Positions 9,143 to 22,930 are shown, counted from the stretch's first letter. The stretch is DNA of 64,000 nt from Branchiostoma floridae (GCF_000003815.2 NC_049981.1:17160393-17224392), one strand, 5' to 3'. Made by a program: numbers and translations. The notes: generated from the sequence alone by a model not told the origin.

Positions 9143-12100
9143 ACGCATTCGGGTAATACTAAATTTATATACAAAACGCCCCCTGAATTCTTATTAAGAT
9201 GGCGGCGTATGAAGCATCCCTACCATAACCTTGTAGAGCGCTTTTAATAACCTCCATTAGGACTGCCACTAGGGTCCAGATCTTTCGCCACACGTTTTGA
9301 ATAATAAAAAAGGACTCATCTTTTGCCAAACATTTTTCCTTGTCGGCATATAAATAGTTACAAAATTAGCTCTATTTGTAACGTTACAGCACAAATTCAG
9401 ATGGAAAACAACCGAATAAAGGCCGGCAGACGCTCCGCCTGTTGAACATACGGGTCCAGAGTGTATTTAGCGGCATGGGAAACCAAAATGGCTGAAGGGA
9501 GGTGACTTCAGTAATGAGTAATGCCCCAAGACCGGTTCTAGATTCCAGAGGCGTATAACCACTGAGAGTTGGCATAAGTTGCGCAAGGAAGACTATAAAT
9601 TGCATTGTGAGGCTTCTTAAATGTACCTCCAAGGGTCTGTAGACTGGCGGTTTTAAAGACATATTTCAAAGTAGCCCTAGGCGACATTCTCGGAAACAGT
9701 AACATTTTCCGAAGTGAATAAAGAAAACTTCCCATATATCGCAAGGGTTGTCTGTTTTAAGGTCGCGAACATGTTGTAAAATTTCTATGATTGAACGAAT
9801 TTAATGCCGAACGCATGCCCAAACATGGCTTTCACATAAACGCATTTCGCGACGGCAGCATTACCAAATAAGGGTTTTTACAACCGAGGGAGCGAGTTAC
9901 AAACTACATATATGTATTATTCTTATACCCTGAAAGCAAAGTTTTCGGCATCGTCTGACATGTATTTAATTTCCATCGCTATAAACCGCAGATATATTCT
10001 CTTCAAAAATTCATGCCGTAATAAAAACGTACACATTGCGCACTAGGAAAGCCTCGCCCTTTCTCGTATAAACAAAATCAGACCTGGGATTTGTTACCAT
10101 GGCAACGGGTAGTAACGCCCCAGTAAAAAGAGTGCTGCGCGGAAGGTTTCAATCTCAAGTAAAATTGGGTATTAGACGTAAAAATTGTTCAAAGAACTTT
10201 GAGACTACGGAAGAAATTCCTTTTCTTGTCGAAACGCTACAGGAAATATACCGCTTGATATAATAAACTATTGTGCTTTCATCCAAATGACGATACTTAT
10301 GAAGGATTTCCCCCGCTCAGAGTACGATACAGTCCTCAAAAGGTTAATTTCATAACACTGAAAAGTCTTCTGGTAATGAGAAAAGACATGCGGCAAAACC
10401 GTTACCTGTAAGAGAAACACACAGCTTTGACTTTAAAAGCTCATGAAGTAAACATCCTATCCCATAACAATACACACCTCTAGTCTCTACCAGTCTGATA
10501 CTTTGAGACCTAATTAAGAAAATCCATCACCACTAATCTTCCTGGATTTCTCGACATACGATCCTTACAAACAACAACAGCATTAGACGTACCAGACTCC
10601 CTGGGTTGCTGGAAAATATTTGAACTTGGCCGAATAGGACGGAAATTTGCCAGAGGAGTAAGCCGGTCATGGGGTTACGCAAAGGCAGCCCTGCTAACTC
10701 GTCTGACAAAATGTTAACCCAAGTATTTGTCTAGCAACTGAAGCCGTTTGGTAGACACTACATCCGCCCGTTAGCGCTCAACAAGCCTTGGTGGGGGTGG
10801 GGCGGGTACTATGGTCCTATTTAAAACCTTACAAAGCTTGTATGCTACTACCAGCAGGCGCATACTGTAGGCACCACATTAAGCTATGCTTTCTTTGAGC
10901 CGAAGCGGTGGGGGAAATAAAATGCTTGATTGCAGCCAATATATGAACATTTAACTGGTACGATAATTTTTCTAATCGCAAGTCCTGTGACAAAGGCGAG
11001 CCTAACTATATGTTGAAGCACAAGACTTACAAAAAGATGCAACAGTCCACTGGTGTGTTTTTTTCGAGCCGAAACTGTGCGGAAAACATCAGACAAGAAC
11101 CTCAAAACTACATGCCTTATTAAAGCTCTTCAAACAGCTATCTATCACTCAAAAGCATGACCATGGTTTGTCCAGAAGACATGAGATATCAAAACCGGAA
11201 GTAAAAGTACCATAACGCGCCGCTAAGGAGCCTATATCCAAGCAACTCAAGGTCTTATAAAGACCTAACGTTACCCACGTACCAAATATCAAAACGATCC
11301 GTCCAGACGTTCTCTTGTGGCAGTGATATATTTTTTTCAAAAACATCAGTGACTGCTGTATCTACAATACCTCCGCTTCACGGAGGTAACAATATAATAT
11401 AAAAGCAGAAAACGTCGCCATGCACTAGCGTTTATATGCAAGTGCAGCGGTCCATTATTGAAGTCTCCACACAGAAAAGCAACCCAAAGGCAGGTTAAAA
11501 CCGAGGCCAGCTGGCTTTCTCTTGTCCGGCTCCAATAAGCCAAGGGATAAATAGGAACGTATGGATGAAATTCAGCCCGTCTGTTGGACTTATGTTAGGC
11601 TGTGGTGAAAAAGCATAATTCTGCAGGTCTTCAACTGAGTGGAACGCCCAGCGATATGGATTTGGTTAGGTTCAGTATTTGATAGTCTGGCGTCTTGTTC
11701 GCAAATGTAAATTCTGCCTGATTCTTGTTTCCTTTTGTATACAGGTAGTTGTTAGCTGTATAAAAGACCAAACTATGTTTTAAGCAGTTTTTGCAGAATG
11801 TGTTTTTTTAAAAAGATACATATCTAGCTTTCAAGTGATAGACCCAAGTCTTCTTATACGCCACTTGTATGAACCTCTCATAATTCCACCGGTACCAAAA
11901 TACTGCCACATCAAAAAGTGACTTTCCAGAGATCTACCAGAGCAGAATCAGTAATCCCCGAGGCACGCTAGCCTCCTTCACAGACTTCTGGAGTGGCAGT
12001 GTTTATATTTTGGGAGTGCCGGATACGTTGGAGATTTTGGGATCATAACTATGCCCTGTGGTTAAACTCTCTTTCCCTACATAGAGAACATTATTAGCCC

Positions 12101-12310
12101 ATGGTGAAAATGAACGATCAGCGCCACCCCCCCCTCAATAAAATTTAGAAAGCCGCCCTTCAACAAGTCTGCAGTGGACTCCAGGAGGCTAGAGGAACGT
12201 ATACTTCGTGAGGTGTCGAGAGGGCCTGAATAACACAATTTTGGTGGTCTACAGGCACCCAGCGGAATTGTAAGACTTGGCGTGAAAAACATATCGTTTT
12301 TGTTGGCGTG
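9143..12310. other. non-coding, no recognised gene
   Basis: No recognisable coding exon. Several 65-92-codon open frames, mostly on the minus strand (for example 9384-9662), lack motifs. A very degenerate LINE endonuclease-like reading near 12077-12292 was not accepted. An X-box-like site is listed separately. Confidence 0.55.
10093..10106. promoter_or_regulatory. RFX X-box-like palindrome
   Basis: gttaccatggcaac matches the X-box form GTNRCC-N(0-3)-RGYAAC exactly, with a two-base spacer. RFX factors bind such sites upstream of ciliary genes. No associated exon was identified, so function is unknown. Confidence 0.4.
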
Positions 12311-12320
12311 TTCTTTTTCA

Positions 12321-12344
12321 TTCTTCTACTTCTTCTTCTTCTTT
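12321..12344. repeat. TTC-rich microsatellite
   Basis: Short run of ttcttc units with a tactt interruption. It is followed by a 14-bp duplication of tatctttcctgtgg type. Confidence 0.8.
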
Positions 12345-12512
12345 CCTGTGGCTACTAGTATCTTTCCTGTGGCACTCATCAGACCTAATCAGGATGTTGT
12401 AAATATGAGCATTTTTTACTCGCACAATATACTGCAGGACGATCGTAACGGTATATGATAATCATGTTTCTGACCATGAAAAAACAAGTAGATGTTTTTT
12501 TAATATTTTTTT

Positions 12513-12565
12513 ACTCGCACACAATACTATAGGGCGAGCCTAATGATATAGTATTGTTTGCGAGT
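12513..12565. repeat. 18-bp inverted repeat, one mismatch
   Basis: The arms, 12513-12530 (actcgcacacaatactat) and 12548-12565, are reverse complements with one mismatch around a 17-base loop. A related half-copy, actcgcacaatatac, lies about 95 bp upstream near 12419, so the motif is locally repeated. Confidence 0.8.
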
Positions 12566-13990
12566 TGCTTGACGAAAGACTATATTGGGGAAAAGATTAT
12601 TCATTTTTTTTAAATGTTGCCCTCCTAGTTTCAATGTTTTACTGAACAATCGTTGACTATATTCAATAGTGCACTGCGAACCACTGTAGATCTAGATCTA
12701 AGACATTTCAGAAACTTCATTTTAATGTACCAGTTGATGTTGTTTTGAACGTATATTTCATTATTCTGTCTTGTCGCAAAGAAATTACCATATCAAAAAC
12801 ACGCCCGACATTGCTGCCCGGTCGTTTGCTTTCCGTTCAACATCAGACATGGTCGCAATCAAAATACTAAAATATCTTGCTTACAAGAATGCCATAAACA
12901 ACCTTCCAAGATGTTTGGAATTATACACGCCGAGACGTGTCACTGAAATGATAGGAGAGCGGGAAAAGGCTTTGAAGTAGAATGTAGAAACAGGGTATGT
13001 GTGAGTTTTGAGAGGCATACATTCACGCGGGGAGTGTGATTTGGTTTCGAGTAGTCAACTGGTGCAATACCGCCCCCTGTCGTAACTGCACATATGCTGA
13101 TACATTTACATATTGCCGACCGATGTCCACTCCGTATATTGTGCATCTTGTACAAAATAAGGAGCATAGTATAATTTTTTTAAACTTCTGGTTGATATTA
13201 ATTACAGCAAAAAAATATATTTCACTGGCGAAACGTCGTATTTACTATTCCTTCTCACCATATCAAAACGAACAAATATTGTTTGTTGGCGCTTCAACAT
13301 ATATAGTATAAAAGCTGATCGCTATTAAAAACTATGAGGTTTATGAACATTATGAAACCTTGAACGGTATTTATAACATTTATTTGTGAAGGTTACACTG
13401 TATATGTAACGTAAGCAACCGTACTTCTGCCATCTTAGGACGGACACAGAACTGTACCAAATTCAAAGAAAATTTGTAGCCAATATGCATAAACTACCAT
13501 GCTAACCAGAGATTTAAACATAAAAACTCCAAACTTCCAAAATTAATGACAAAAGAACGGAAATAAAGTGGATTGAACTAGCGGCCTTGTTGCTGGAGGT
13601 TGTGGTTTGTTAATGACCGTGGCCGCCTTGTGCGGTATTATAATGGACTGGCAGTCATATATAGTGCAAATTTACTTTCCAACGACATCTGAGGACACAA
13701 AGGTCGCTTCAGGACGCTGGAATGTATCTTAATGCTGCTGACAGTAGGAATGTTGGCTTGCCATCAGACCACGGCTTTTAGCATAAAGCAAATAGAGGGA
13801 ACGGCTAGCTGAATATGAAAAAGGTTCATCTTGCCAGCAGGAAAAGTTCTGTAATAAAGTTGTGAACAAGCTGCCCCTGGAGCATGTCTAGCTGTACTTC
13901 TCATGTGAGCGATGACAACAACGACGATCGGTCAGAAGTAGCGCCGGGTCTTAAACACAGCAAAGTCCCATGCAAGGTCATCAAAGATGA
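12566..13990. other. non-coding, no recognised gene
   Basis: Short frames of 69-91 codons (12771-12980, 13036-13311) show no known motif. The remainder is AT-rich sequence without clear repeats. Confidence 0.55.
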
Positions 13991-13995
13991 TGGTC

Positions 13996-14400
13996 ACGCA
14001 CACACTGGCGCACACTTACGCACGTACACACACATTCACACACACCCTTACGCACGTACACACTCATATTCACACACACCGATCCCTCAACCACGTACAT
14101 GTACATACACATTCACATACACCTTCACGCACGTACACACACACATTCACACACACTCTTACTTACGTACACACACGTTTATTCACACACACCTTCACGT
14201 ACGTACACACGCATTCACTCACATACACCCTCACGCACGCACACACACATTCTCACATACGCACGTACGTACGCATACATTCACACACCCTGTTGCGCAC
14301 GTGCACACACATTCACACACACACACCCTCTCGCACGTACACACACTTTCACTTTTCTCTCTTTCACAGACACAGACACACACATACACAGACAGACAAA
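13996..14400. repeat. CA-rich degenerate minisatellite
   Basis: The stretch is built from recurrent blocks such as cacgtacacacaca, attcacacacac and cctcacgcacg at irregular spacing of roughly 30-40 bp. It generates long His/Thr-rich open frames in all forward frames (up to 187 codons), which is a compositional artefact. A smaller CA run follows at 14676-14691. Confidence 0.9.
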
Positions 14401-17400
14401 GTCTAGATACATTGCAGAGTTTTTTAGGGGTCAGACTCGAAAGGTGATATGAGCTTGCTATCAATCTACACGTGTGCAGGATTTGTGTATAGCCTTAACC
14501 ACATTGCTGTTTCATTTGTCCATTTCTTTTCTCCCATTCTTACCCATATACTTCATCTGTTGCCCCTTCTCATCTGTCACCACCATGGTACCAAATTCAG
14601 CGCCAGCATGTGGTAAGAGACGTACCAGCTATCTAGCCAAACCTGCAAAAAGCACTCTGAATGTACGTCTCCCGTGCACACACACACACACTCGTTAACA
14701 CCTTCCAAATTCAGAGTCTAGAAGTGTGAAACTCCATGCATAATGGACGACCATGTACACCGCTACTGCTGTAATATACTTCTGGTAGAAGATAAGACCG
14801 GGCTGCTGAAGATTGGGAGGGAAATTGGGGATCACTGCTAATTGGAGCGGGCACTTGAACAAGATAATCCACAAATCTCGCCACCAGACTCCACGAGTAA
14901 TGTCGGAGTTGCAGATGAGGTGGATAAGGTTCCTTGTCTGAGAAGTTGGAGAACCAATTTTGAAGAAGGGTGACTTTAACTTCAGTAGCTAACACGGAGA
15001 ATTGGACCTTACCCAGAAATGACTAGAGCACTCTATGACATTATCCTATGCAGATTACTGACACGTGACACGATGAGCAGCGGAACAGGTAGCTTATGGC
15101 GTCCCCCGTCTGTACCCAGTGATGGTTGTAGGACTTTGATGTATATGACTTCATGTATGGCGTCCTCCATATCTACTGGGTCGTAGTTGTTGGGTTTTGA
15201 TGTATTTTGTTTTACCTCTTTTGCTCCCTTTGCAAACTCTCAAACCTAAAGATAGAGACTCCTTATGAATGAGCCTGGCACTGCTTATGGTGGTTAGGCC
15301 GCTGCACGCATACCAGAACAATGACTTTCAAGAATGGATTGTTAGCGCGAACATTTATCTGTGTTGTAGTAAACATAGTCCAGACATAAAACTTCGTTCA
15401 AATGAAAAATAAAGCGCATCGAATGCAATCATGTGGGTCACGTGATTTTACATACTTCTGACGTCATCAAAAGTGCCAGGAAGTTTATACCGTCTGCCGT
15501 CCATGTTGACTGAAGGTTGGTTCGTCCATGTTGAATGAACATTAATAGATCGCCTCTCACAAAATAGCCTTACGGAAGACAATAGTAGCACAGTCGAGAA
15601 TTCAACTTGCCGTTATGTGAAGGAAAAAGTTTCAGCTTTGTACTACAGTAATTGTTATTGGGTGGATCGACTACTGTCTCTTCGCAGCCAAGGGCTGAAT
15701 TGCGAGGAGCTTACAACAAGCGGGGCTATATCGCAAGGGTCTGTATGGAAGCCTGTAAACAGCGAATAGTGACCTCAACACAACAATAATTGCCTCATAG
15801 GACTGTCAGTTTGAACCACTCAAATCGGGAAGACATGTACTCTTTTCGATAACTGTGGTTGGTTCTTCTTACATCCATTACTCATTGGCCAAAGTATTCC
15901 TGATCGTTCCTAAGTTGTTCCTAAAACTCTAGCAATTCCAATCGTTAAGTCGTACAGTATTAGACAAGATATCATTTAAAGATATTTTACAGCAGAGGCT
16001 ACTGATCACTGACACATTGATCTTTCTATCCTTGAAATTTCAGTAAGTATGGCACAGCAGTAATTCTTGTACAAAACTTCAGCGACATCGTGGCTACAAT
16101 CTTATCACGTTATTCTGAAATCCCGGAAAGCACGAAATTAGGCTGCAGAAATATATGAGATTTATTCATAGTATTTGCCATTTCCCAGATAACAGAAAAC
16201 CATACCATGCATAATCAGACTTCAGAAAATAGTGCAAAAAAAACAACAGTGACAGCAGTTTGTTTATTGTCGCCGTCGTGTTTTTGTTTAGATTATGGAA
16301 GATGACGAATTTGTTTTCAAAATGAAAGCATCTGCTTAACTTGCAAAATAGTATCGTTTGGCAGTTGAAAGGTTTAACATGATGGTATCTACATACCGAA
16401 AACAAGGTATAAGACAGATTGGGGAAAATATTTGAATTCTTATCTTTCTTTGCCGCTGTTTACGTTGAACTATTCACCTCCGGAAGATTGATACAACAGT
16501 GTTCGAGGCTTTTTAAGATTTGTAAAGCTTACCCTCAATATTACTCTCAATCCTTTATATGTATTATGCTAATCCACAGCATATCCGACCTTAAGAGGTA
16601 TCAGAGCTATCTGGTATGCACCTTGTAATTTGTGTTTCTTATAAAGTTCTTTGTTTTCAGGAAGCTGCTTCTGCACCTAACATCAGTATTCCATTCTATC
16701 TAGAGCTGTTTTTTCCATGTTAGTAAATGATGTTGTCTGTAGAGTGTTTCACATGACGTTACATGTAGAAGGTGGACGCAGTTGTTCTAATTTTAGCGAA
16801 TCACAGACATCCAAAGATCTTTTGACCCCAACAAAAAACTTCTTAAGAGTGTGTATAAATTACAGTAAATAAACCTATAGAAATACATAAAAACTTGCCG
16901 ACTTTCTTTTAAAATTGTGTAAGCTTGTTCATTGAAATGGCGATCAGAAACACCGCCATGATAACTTGGTAAGAAAAGTGTGTGAAAACGTGTGGGTGAG
17001 GCAGGGTTCAATGCCCGGACAGGGTTTCTCGAGGGCTTACCTAGCGTGTTTGAAGAAATCTTTCTAAATTCGCCCAAATCCCCTAGATCTCTTTTCCTAC
17101 CAGGCGCAACATTAAGTAAGGGGGCATTAAGGACCGGACTTATAGCCGATATGATGAACACAATTGGTATATCTGTCACTCCTTGCAATACTGTTTGAAG
17201 GCGTCGTAAAGTTTATACACGTTCTTAGAAATCTAGATTCCCGACATTAGTGGAAACTTGGGAATTTATGAGCTTCCTGGTCTTCAGTTGAGAAGTCCCT
17301 TAGATAAGAAGGTTCCCAGTGTCGTATGATAAATGAACGACCATACAAAGTCCAACCATGGGTCAGATGTAGAAACGTGAAAGTGTATATCAAAGAAGTC

Positions 17401-18344
17401 CACGTCTGTGAAAGCTATGGATGTCAGACCTAAAGGCAGCCATGTGTCTGTCTCGGAAACGAAAAAAAAACTTCGACTCTTCAAGCCGCCTTACCAATAT
17501 AGTATATGCGATGTGGGGAGGCTGCAAATTAAAGAGAATGGTGAATTATGTCACATTGGAAAGTTCTAGCCAGCAAGAGGGACAGTTAACACCCATTCAA
17601 CCATGACTCTATGTCNNNNNNNNNNNNNNNNNNNNNNNNNNNNNNNNNNNNNNNNNNNNNNNNNNNNNNNNNNNNNNNNNNNNNNNNNNNNNNNNNNNNN
17701 NNNNNNNNNNNNNNNTGTAAGTACGATACGCTCTTATTCTATCCAATACATCAACGATAAAAGATGGTATGACTTTAACAACAAGAGCTGCCAGAAGTTT
17801 CACCAAAAATAGAAGTAGAAAATAAGCCATAGCACCTTCTTACTGCAGATTATAACGAACGAGTCACCTTCTAGCTGGGTAAATCTTACGAAGGTCATTC
17901 AAATCAGGATTCCGTCCGGAGCAGAAGTATTTGTTTCCGTTAGGTTGTGAAATGGTTGTGTAAAATGGATTACCTCGTTACCAGTTAGAACTGTCAGTTT
18001 TTCTAATCAAAGCAGACAGAGTGTGGAAGGAATCACAATGGCCTTAGTCAGCGCCGGCACGAGATTGATATCATACAGCACGTATAACCCCCCTCCTTAT
18101 CAATGTAGCTGGTAGCTTCTGAGCGCCATCTTGGTGTCCTTGATTTGTATTTTCATAGACTGTAGCTCAAGTAGACACGGGTCTTACAATTTCATCGCCA
18201 TTTTATTTCTCTTTTATAAATCTAATTTTGGACAGACAAGGACAACATGTAACTACACTTAAGTTGGTAACTTATTTTAGCACTGCCACATACAAAGAAC
18301 AGCAGGTAAAGGTAGATCATGAGCCTTTTCGAAACGGTAGGGCA
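14401..18344. other. non-coding; one N gap and a 61-bp tandem duplication
   Basis: No gene is supported. A diverged 61-bp direct duplication starts at 15096 and 15157 (atggcgtcc, with ttttgatgtat near the end of each copy). Frames of 131 codons (16793-17188, minus) and 68 codons (16992-17198, plus) overlap each other and show no domain. An assembly gap of 100 N lies at 17616-17715. A segment at 15438-15470 contains CACGTG and TGACGTCA, possible E-box and CRE sites. Confidence 0.55.
17616..17715. other. assembly gap, 100 N
   Basis: Exactly 100 undetermined bases, a conventional placeholder size. True length is unknown. Confidence 0.98.
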
Positions 18345-18450
18345 GTGGGCTGTTATCCACACAGTGTCAATGGCACGGTATTGGAAGACGGGATCTTCTT
18401 CCATCGCCACCCCAACCAAAGTCAGATACACATTTTTACACGTCAACTAT
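18345..18450 (-). repeat. SINE family A, truncated copy
   Basis: The stretch contains cacagtgtcaatggcacgg, tattggaagacggg and ccaaccaaagtcag followed by acacatttttacac, as in the 3' body of 8925-9142 and 44490-44735. The tRNA-like head is missing. Confidence 0.6.
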
Positions 18451-21089
18451 CTTAAATACTCTTAAGGTAATCTCCTCTGTAAACAGTAAACACTTAATAA
18501 GAGTAATTTGTGAGTGGCAAAAGATCTATAGAAGCCCGAAAACTCTTGAGGTAGGATTCACTGAAGCGCAAATAGCGGCCATCTTCATGTTGGTGTCCCA
18601 TGTGACAATTATCTTTATACTGGACTGCGCATTGCAGTTTTCCAGGGATACACTTTTCAAGTTTCGTCAGCTGTAAGACGTAACGTTAAGGGAGTCATCC
18701 ATCAAAAATGTGGCGGCGACGAAAATGTCACCGGAAACAGCTGCAATTCAAACCGACAGCCTGACAGTGGAATACGTATCGATTTGCACATGTTCGAGGC
18801 CACGGACGTTGTTTCTGAAACTTCAGAAGAAGTACATGTACGCAGAGTCATAGGCTGATGGGTAACGACAATGTGGAAATGGTGTGACGAATGGTAACGT
18901 CTACATCCATTAATTCATTACATGTATGTTTTCAAGGACAACAACAGACTGCATATGCAAGGAGTGCGTTGTGTATGGGGCTTTAATCGCGTGTATGGGC
19001 AGCCTCGGTTTCACCCCAAACACGCGTATTCGGATGAGTGGAATGGCTAATTTGCTTCTCTCCATCACTCTATTACTAAAGTTAAGATTGCAGCGAAGTT
19101 CAAACCAGGCGAGCTGTTGTGTGATATAATCTTTCTAGTCGTGCTGGTATCTTTCTCGAGCAATCCACCGCTTGTGTGATGTCAGATAAATCACGTGACT
19201 CTGTGACAAGTGGATCATACGTTTATAGCGACCTCCGGCTCGGTTTAGACCGTTATCGTTCTCTTGTTGGCAACAATTACAACATTGTACAACAAACTTC
19301 ATCAGATTCTTTTATATCCTGGATACGTCGAAAAATTTGACAAATGTAAGATTGTAATGATGAAAGTGTTTTAGGGCCAAAGACAGCCACAGGCTGCTAA
19401 ATACCGTTCAAATCCACAAACTGCGTGAGAGAAAAATGAAGTAATGTAATATTTCTTTTGTAGTGACTTAAGTTAGAAAACAGTCTGCCCTTTTATATCC
19501 TGAACATAAAAGGAAGTTGCCTCTCAAACGCTATCTCCTTCTCGCAGGCGTCAGGGGTAAAGCTGTTAAACCCACGGTCTGACGAAGACAGAAATGCCTT
19601 ATAAATCAACAGCTTGAAGTACAACAGGTTTGGAAGACTAAAACCCTGCACATATTGTAGGGGATATGCAGCTGATTACGTGTGGTAAATGTCAAATATT
19701 GCTTCTGTTCCGTGCTTGTTTGACACATGTAACTTTTTACCCAACTAAGAATAATTCAATTTAGCATCCCAACAAAAGGAAACGGCATTTTGTAAGGTCT
19801 GCTACACTTATGAATCCACAATTTAGTAAAAAAAATTGTCAATATGGTTTCGACTACTGTTCACACTACAGTTTTTGATATTTAAACCTTCTCCAAAGTA
19901 CCTAGCTATTTTCAATCATTGTCTCTTAAATTTGCAAGATACAATTGAAATTATGATGATGTGATGATGTATGCGATGTTGAACAAGTGAAAAGGCGAGT
20001 CACTATATTTTGATCAATCCAAGGCGATCATGTTCTATCATTTAGACATAATGAACAAGTCCTGTGTCATTTAATGATTTCTAAATTTGATAGACAGCAT
20101 TTGCTGTAGTGGATGATAACTGTACTGATAAAGCTGAATAGTTGCCGTAAACTACGAGATAGGTAATTTGCAGTTTTTACATCCAGCAAAGATGGTCTTG
20201 TGCAAAAGTAGTTGGAAAGATTAAAACCTCATGGGAAATTACAAGAGGATGTACTGAATTTGCAGAATTGATGATTGGGATGAATTAAGATTACCTGACG
20301 AATTAGAATTGTAATATATTTGAATAGCCACATATAAAAGTGTCAGGATTACAATAATATGTTTGCTTTCAAACTTTCCCCCTCCTCATTGTATGTTCAG
20401 TTACTTTCATAACGGAGCCCTCGGCTGTCTAGCATATTCTCAGATGACTTAAATACCTGACAAGACATCGCTGCTTATAAGCAGGGCTTAGTGACTTTAA
20501 ACGTATTTGACATTTACTCGAAGCTAAGAAGGTGTCTTCAATCATGAGATTTAATTAACTGGAGGTTATTCGGAACTATCAATCCCGAAAAACAGAAAAC
20601 TAAACATTTTGGAATCCATGCAATCAGTCACCTTTTAGAAATGGTTTTCGCTGCTTTGCTATTGCCTAAGCATCTGGGTAAACCGTAACAACAACAGGTA
20701 TTAGGTTATAATTTCTTTATTTGATAGACTGACAATTCTCATTTGTCATGTTTCAACAGGTTATCTTTGAAGTCAAAATTTTCATGTTTTTGCTTATGTT
20801 GTGCCTCTGGGTACGAACAGATTCTTTTTGAGTGAGAGCGGCTGGTTCGTGTAAAAGGGTTGCCGCCATGCCACGATGAAAAGAATCTACCGGAGGGTCT
20901 GACAGATACAGTGGCAAATTCTCCAGGTACAACTCGCCTAATGAGTCCGTCCTCTCGGCCACTTCAGCCTCCCGGCTAGTTTTAACAGCGTGTTCGCTTT
21001 ATGGTCGCCGCACATGTTGAGTGTTGACGAGTACAGATACCTAGGGGTGGGCCATCATAAAACACACAACCGTCAATCATGAAAACACA
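18451..21089. other. non-coding, no recognised gene
   Basis: No coding exon was recognised. A small gatgatg cluster lies at about 19955-19975. Short frames at 18926-19129 and 20753-20962 carry no motif. Confidence 0.55.
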
Positions 21090-21475
21090 CAATAAAACCA
21101 GCAAGATGCTTGCATTCGAGCAAAAAAAGTACTTTGGTTTATTCTTGAATGTATGGACCATGTTTGATACAGCCCAATACGGGATATCCAGTGGCGGGCT
21201 AACATAAAACATACAGCCATCAGTATAACTAACAAACCATAAAACCAGCAAGATTCTTCCCATCAAAGAAACAATAGGCAAAAAGGCAACAATATAAATG
21301 GCACTTTGGAAATCTTAAAAGCTTTTTCCACGATTCATACAGACGAATACAGGAAGTCCGGAAACTGGTCTCTGATAACACATACAGCAGCCAGTCTTGC
21401 TAACACTCCTTAAAACCAGCAAGATGCTTCACATCAAGCTAGCAAAAGAAAAAAACCTACATGGTACTTTGGAAA
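21090..21475. repeat. degenerate tandem repeat, 147-171-bp spacing
   Basis: The block aaaaccagcaagat recurs at 21094, 21241 and 21412. Nearby blocks ggcactttgg/gtactttgg and acatacagc-like sequence recur in the same order. A further diverged unit appears after the Tc1 insertion at about 23430-23550 (atacagactaatacagaaag, then catggcactttggaag). The transposon therefore appears to have landed inside this array. Confidence 0.6.
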
Positions 21476-21477
21476 TA

Positions 21478-21792
21478 TACACTCAGCACAAAAAGTTTGG
21501 AATATCAACTTCGGTTGATCATATTTTTGCTGTTTCTGCATCAATTTCAATATATTATATATCAATAGAAAGCTTGTATGATTTTCTTTCCAATGGTATG
21601 AAACTCATTATCATTGTTAACTCATGGAACATACACTAGGCCTGCTAACGTGAGTGGGTCACGAAAAAAAAGTGCCCAAATCCCCCCGTTTTTGTTCAAA
21701 ACTGTATCGTCCGGTTGTTATGGCCGCGGGTGACAATGATTCAATCAATCTCTTTTTCACCTAACGTTTGGTATACAGAACATCCAAGTTTC
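21478..21792. repeat. left terminal inverted repeat of Tc1/mariner element
   Basis: This is the reverse complement, by eye, of 22962-23275 with moderate divergence. Shared blocks include ttgatatataat, aagcttgt, gtgggtcacgaaaaaaaagtg and caatcaatc. Part of it is repeated again further in: catggaac, then cctgcttacgta at about 21833 resembles catggaac, then cctgctaacgtg at 21625. Confidence 0.75.
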
Positions 21793-22598
21793 TTTTAGCA
21801 TATCTGAAGAGAGTATCTTATGAGTGTAAATTCATGGAACGAGCACCAGACCTGCTTACGTACAGGGGGTCCTAAAGATAAAGTGCCGAAATTACCCTAC
21901 TAAAGTCAATCACTCCATGCTGCTCATTTTCTTCCGTCGGTATTGACTTGTGAATGAAGGCAAGTTGAACAAGACTGGCAATAAAAATGTATTATTGCCA
22001 TGACGACGATTGAGGGTACAACAATACAGCTCAAATCAGAAATAGACTGGAACTTCCCTGACGCACTATCCCTGGCACAATATACTAGCCCACCTGTAAC
22101 ATAAACCTACAGCCAGCAGAAATGTACTATCCCCAGTACAGCACAATGGTCTGCCAGTGACCTAAACCTACAGCTGAGCACTACAGAAGTATTTCCTGTC
22201 TGCCTGTGGCGTATGGTTCGAACAAGCTCTAGAAAAGAAAATGTATCCTTCATAACATAACATAACAACCAAGACAACGTGATCCATTGTGCAGAGTTCC
22301 CTGTCTAGTTTCAAAGGACAAATTCCTCCAGGGAGCAAGTGTGACCTACATTCCACCATTGCATACCAGAGATACATCTGGAACAGATTTGGGGGGGGAG
22401 GGCTTGCATACCCAGCATACTGCATTCCTGTGGAAATGCCTGTGCAATTCCTAGAATTTTTGCAGACTGAATGCAAAATATACCACTTGACGACTCCCCT
22501 GAGGCGTCGTCAATAAACAGGACATGTCAATCAAAGCTACTGCTACTCTTTATTCAAGCAAAAAATCTGAACCATGGCAAGAGGTGATCAATCGAGTG

Positions 22599-22930
22599 CT
22601 AGCCATAAGCCATAGGAAGGCTATTCCCTAAGACTGTACTCCAGCATCCAATGGTCCTTTCTTTGTGTGGACTGGTGTTGTAATCTTGCAGAATGGCATT
22701 TGGTCCGATATTGAAGAGGTAGGATATTGTTACTGGATGGAGGATGGTGTCCCTATATCTCACCACATTGAAGGTGCCTGGAATGATGACGAGTCTTGTT
22801 TTTCCTATGGCGGTTATACCGCCCCACACCATGACGCTGCCTCCACCACCAAATGCCGAAAGTTACTCTTGTCGTGTCAGCGTGCGGTTCTCCTTGCCGC
22901 ATCCGCGCTTTGATGTCCATCCGACTATCG
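22599..22930 (-). pseudogene. Tc1-like transposase fragment, frameshifted
   Basis: On the minus strand the frame 22599-22832 reads MVWGGI, then RYRDTILHPV, GPNAILQDYN and SPHKERTI. These match the conserved Tc1-family core around GGSVMVWGGI and the second catalytic aspartate in the QDN..PH motif (here QDYNTSPH). Upstream, MDIKARMRQGEPHAD in a different frame continues the alignment to about 22930, so at least one frameshift separates them. The helix-turn-helix domains and first catalytic Asp are not visible, and the C-terminus is degraded. DDE-type transposases of this family cut and paste at TA. This copy is clearly inactive. Confidence 0.75.

Noticed and set aside
12077-12292. Degenerate LINE endonuclease-like reading on the minus strand (CRPPK, LLESTAD)
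   Set aside because: Only two short matches to remembered CR1/L2-type endonuclease motifs and no catalytic residues in register; too weak without a search.
13884-14452. Three long overlapping plus-strand frames (up to 187 codons) rich in His and Thr
   Set aside because: They are translations of a CA-rich minisatellite in different frames and have no domain or splice support.
14585-14620. caccaccATGG start followed by a GTAAGAG donor as a first exon
   Set aside because: Only about ten codons, no domain, and located between low-complexity tracts.
17000-17025. gggttcaatgcccgg as a tRNA B box
   Set aside because: No A box or cloverleaf could be found at the right spacing.
16793-17198. Overlapping 131-codon minus and 68-codon plus frames as genes
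   Set aside because: No motif, no splice sites and mutually overlapping; length is within chance for this much sequence.
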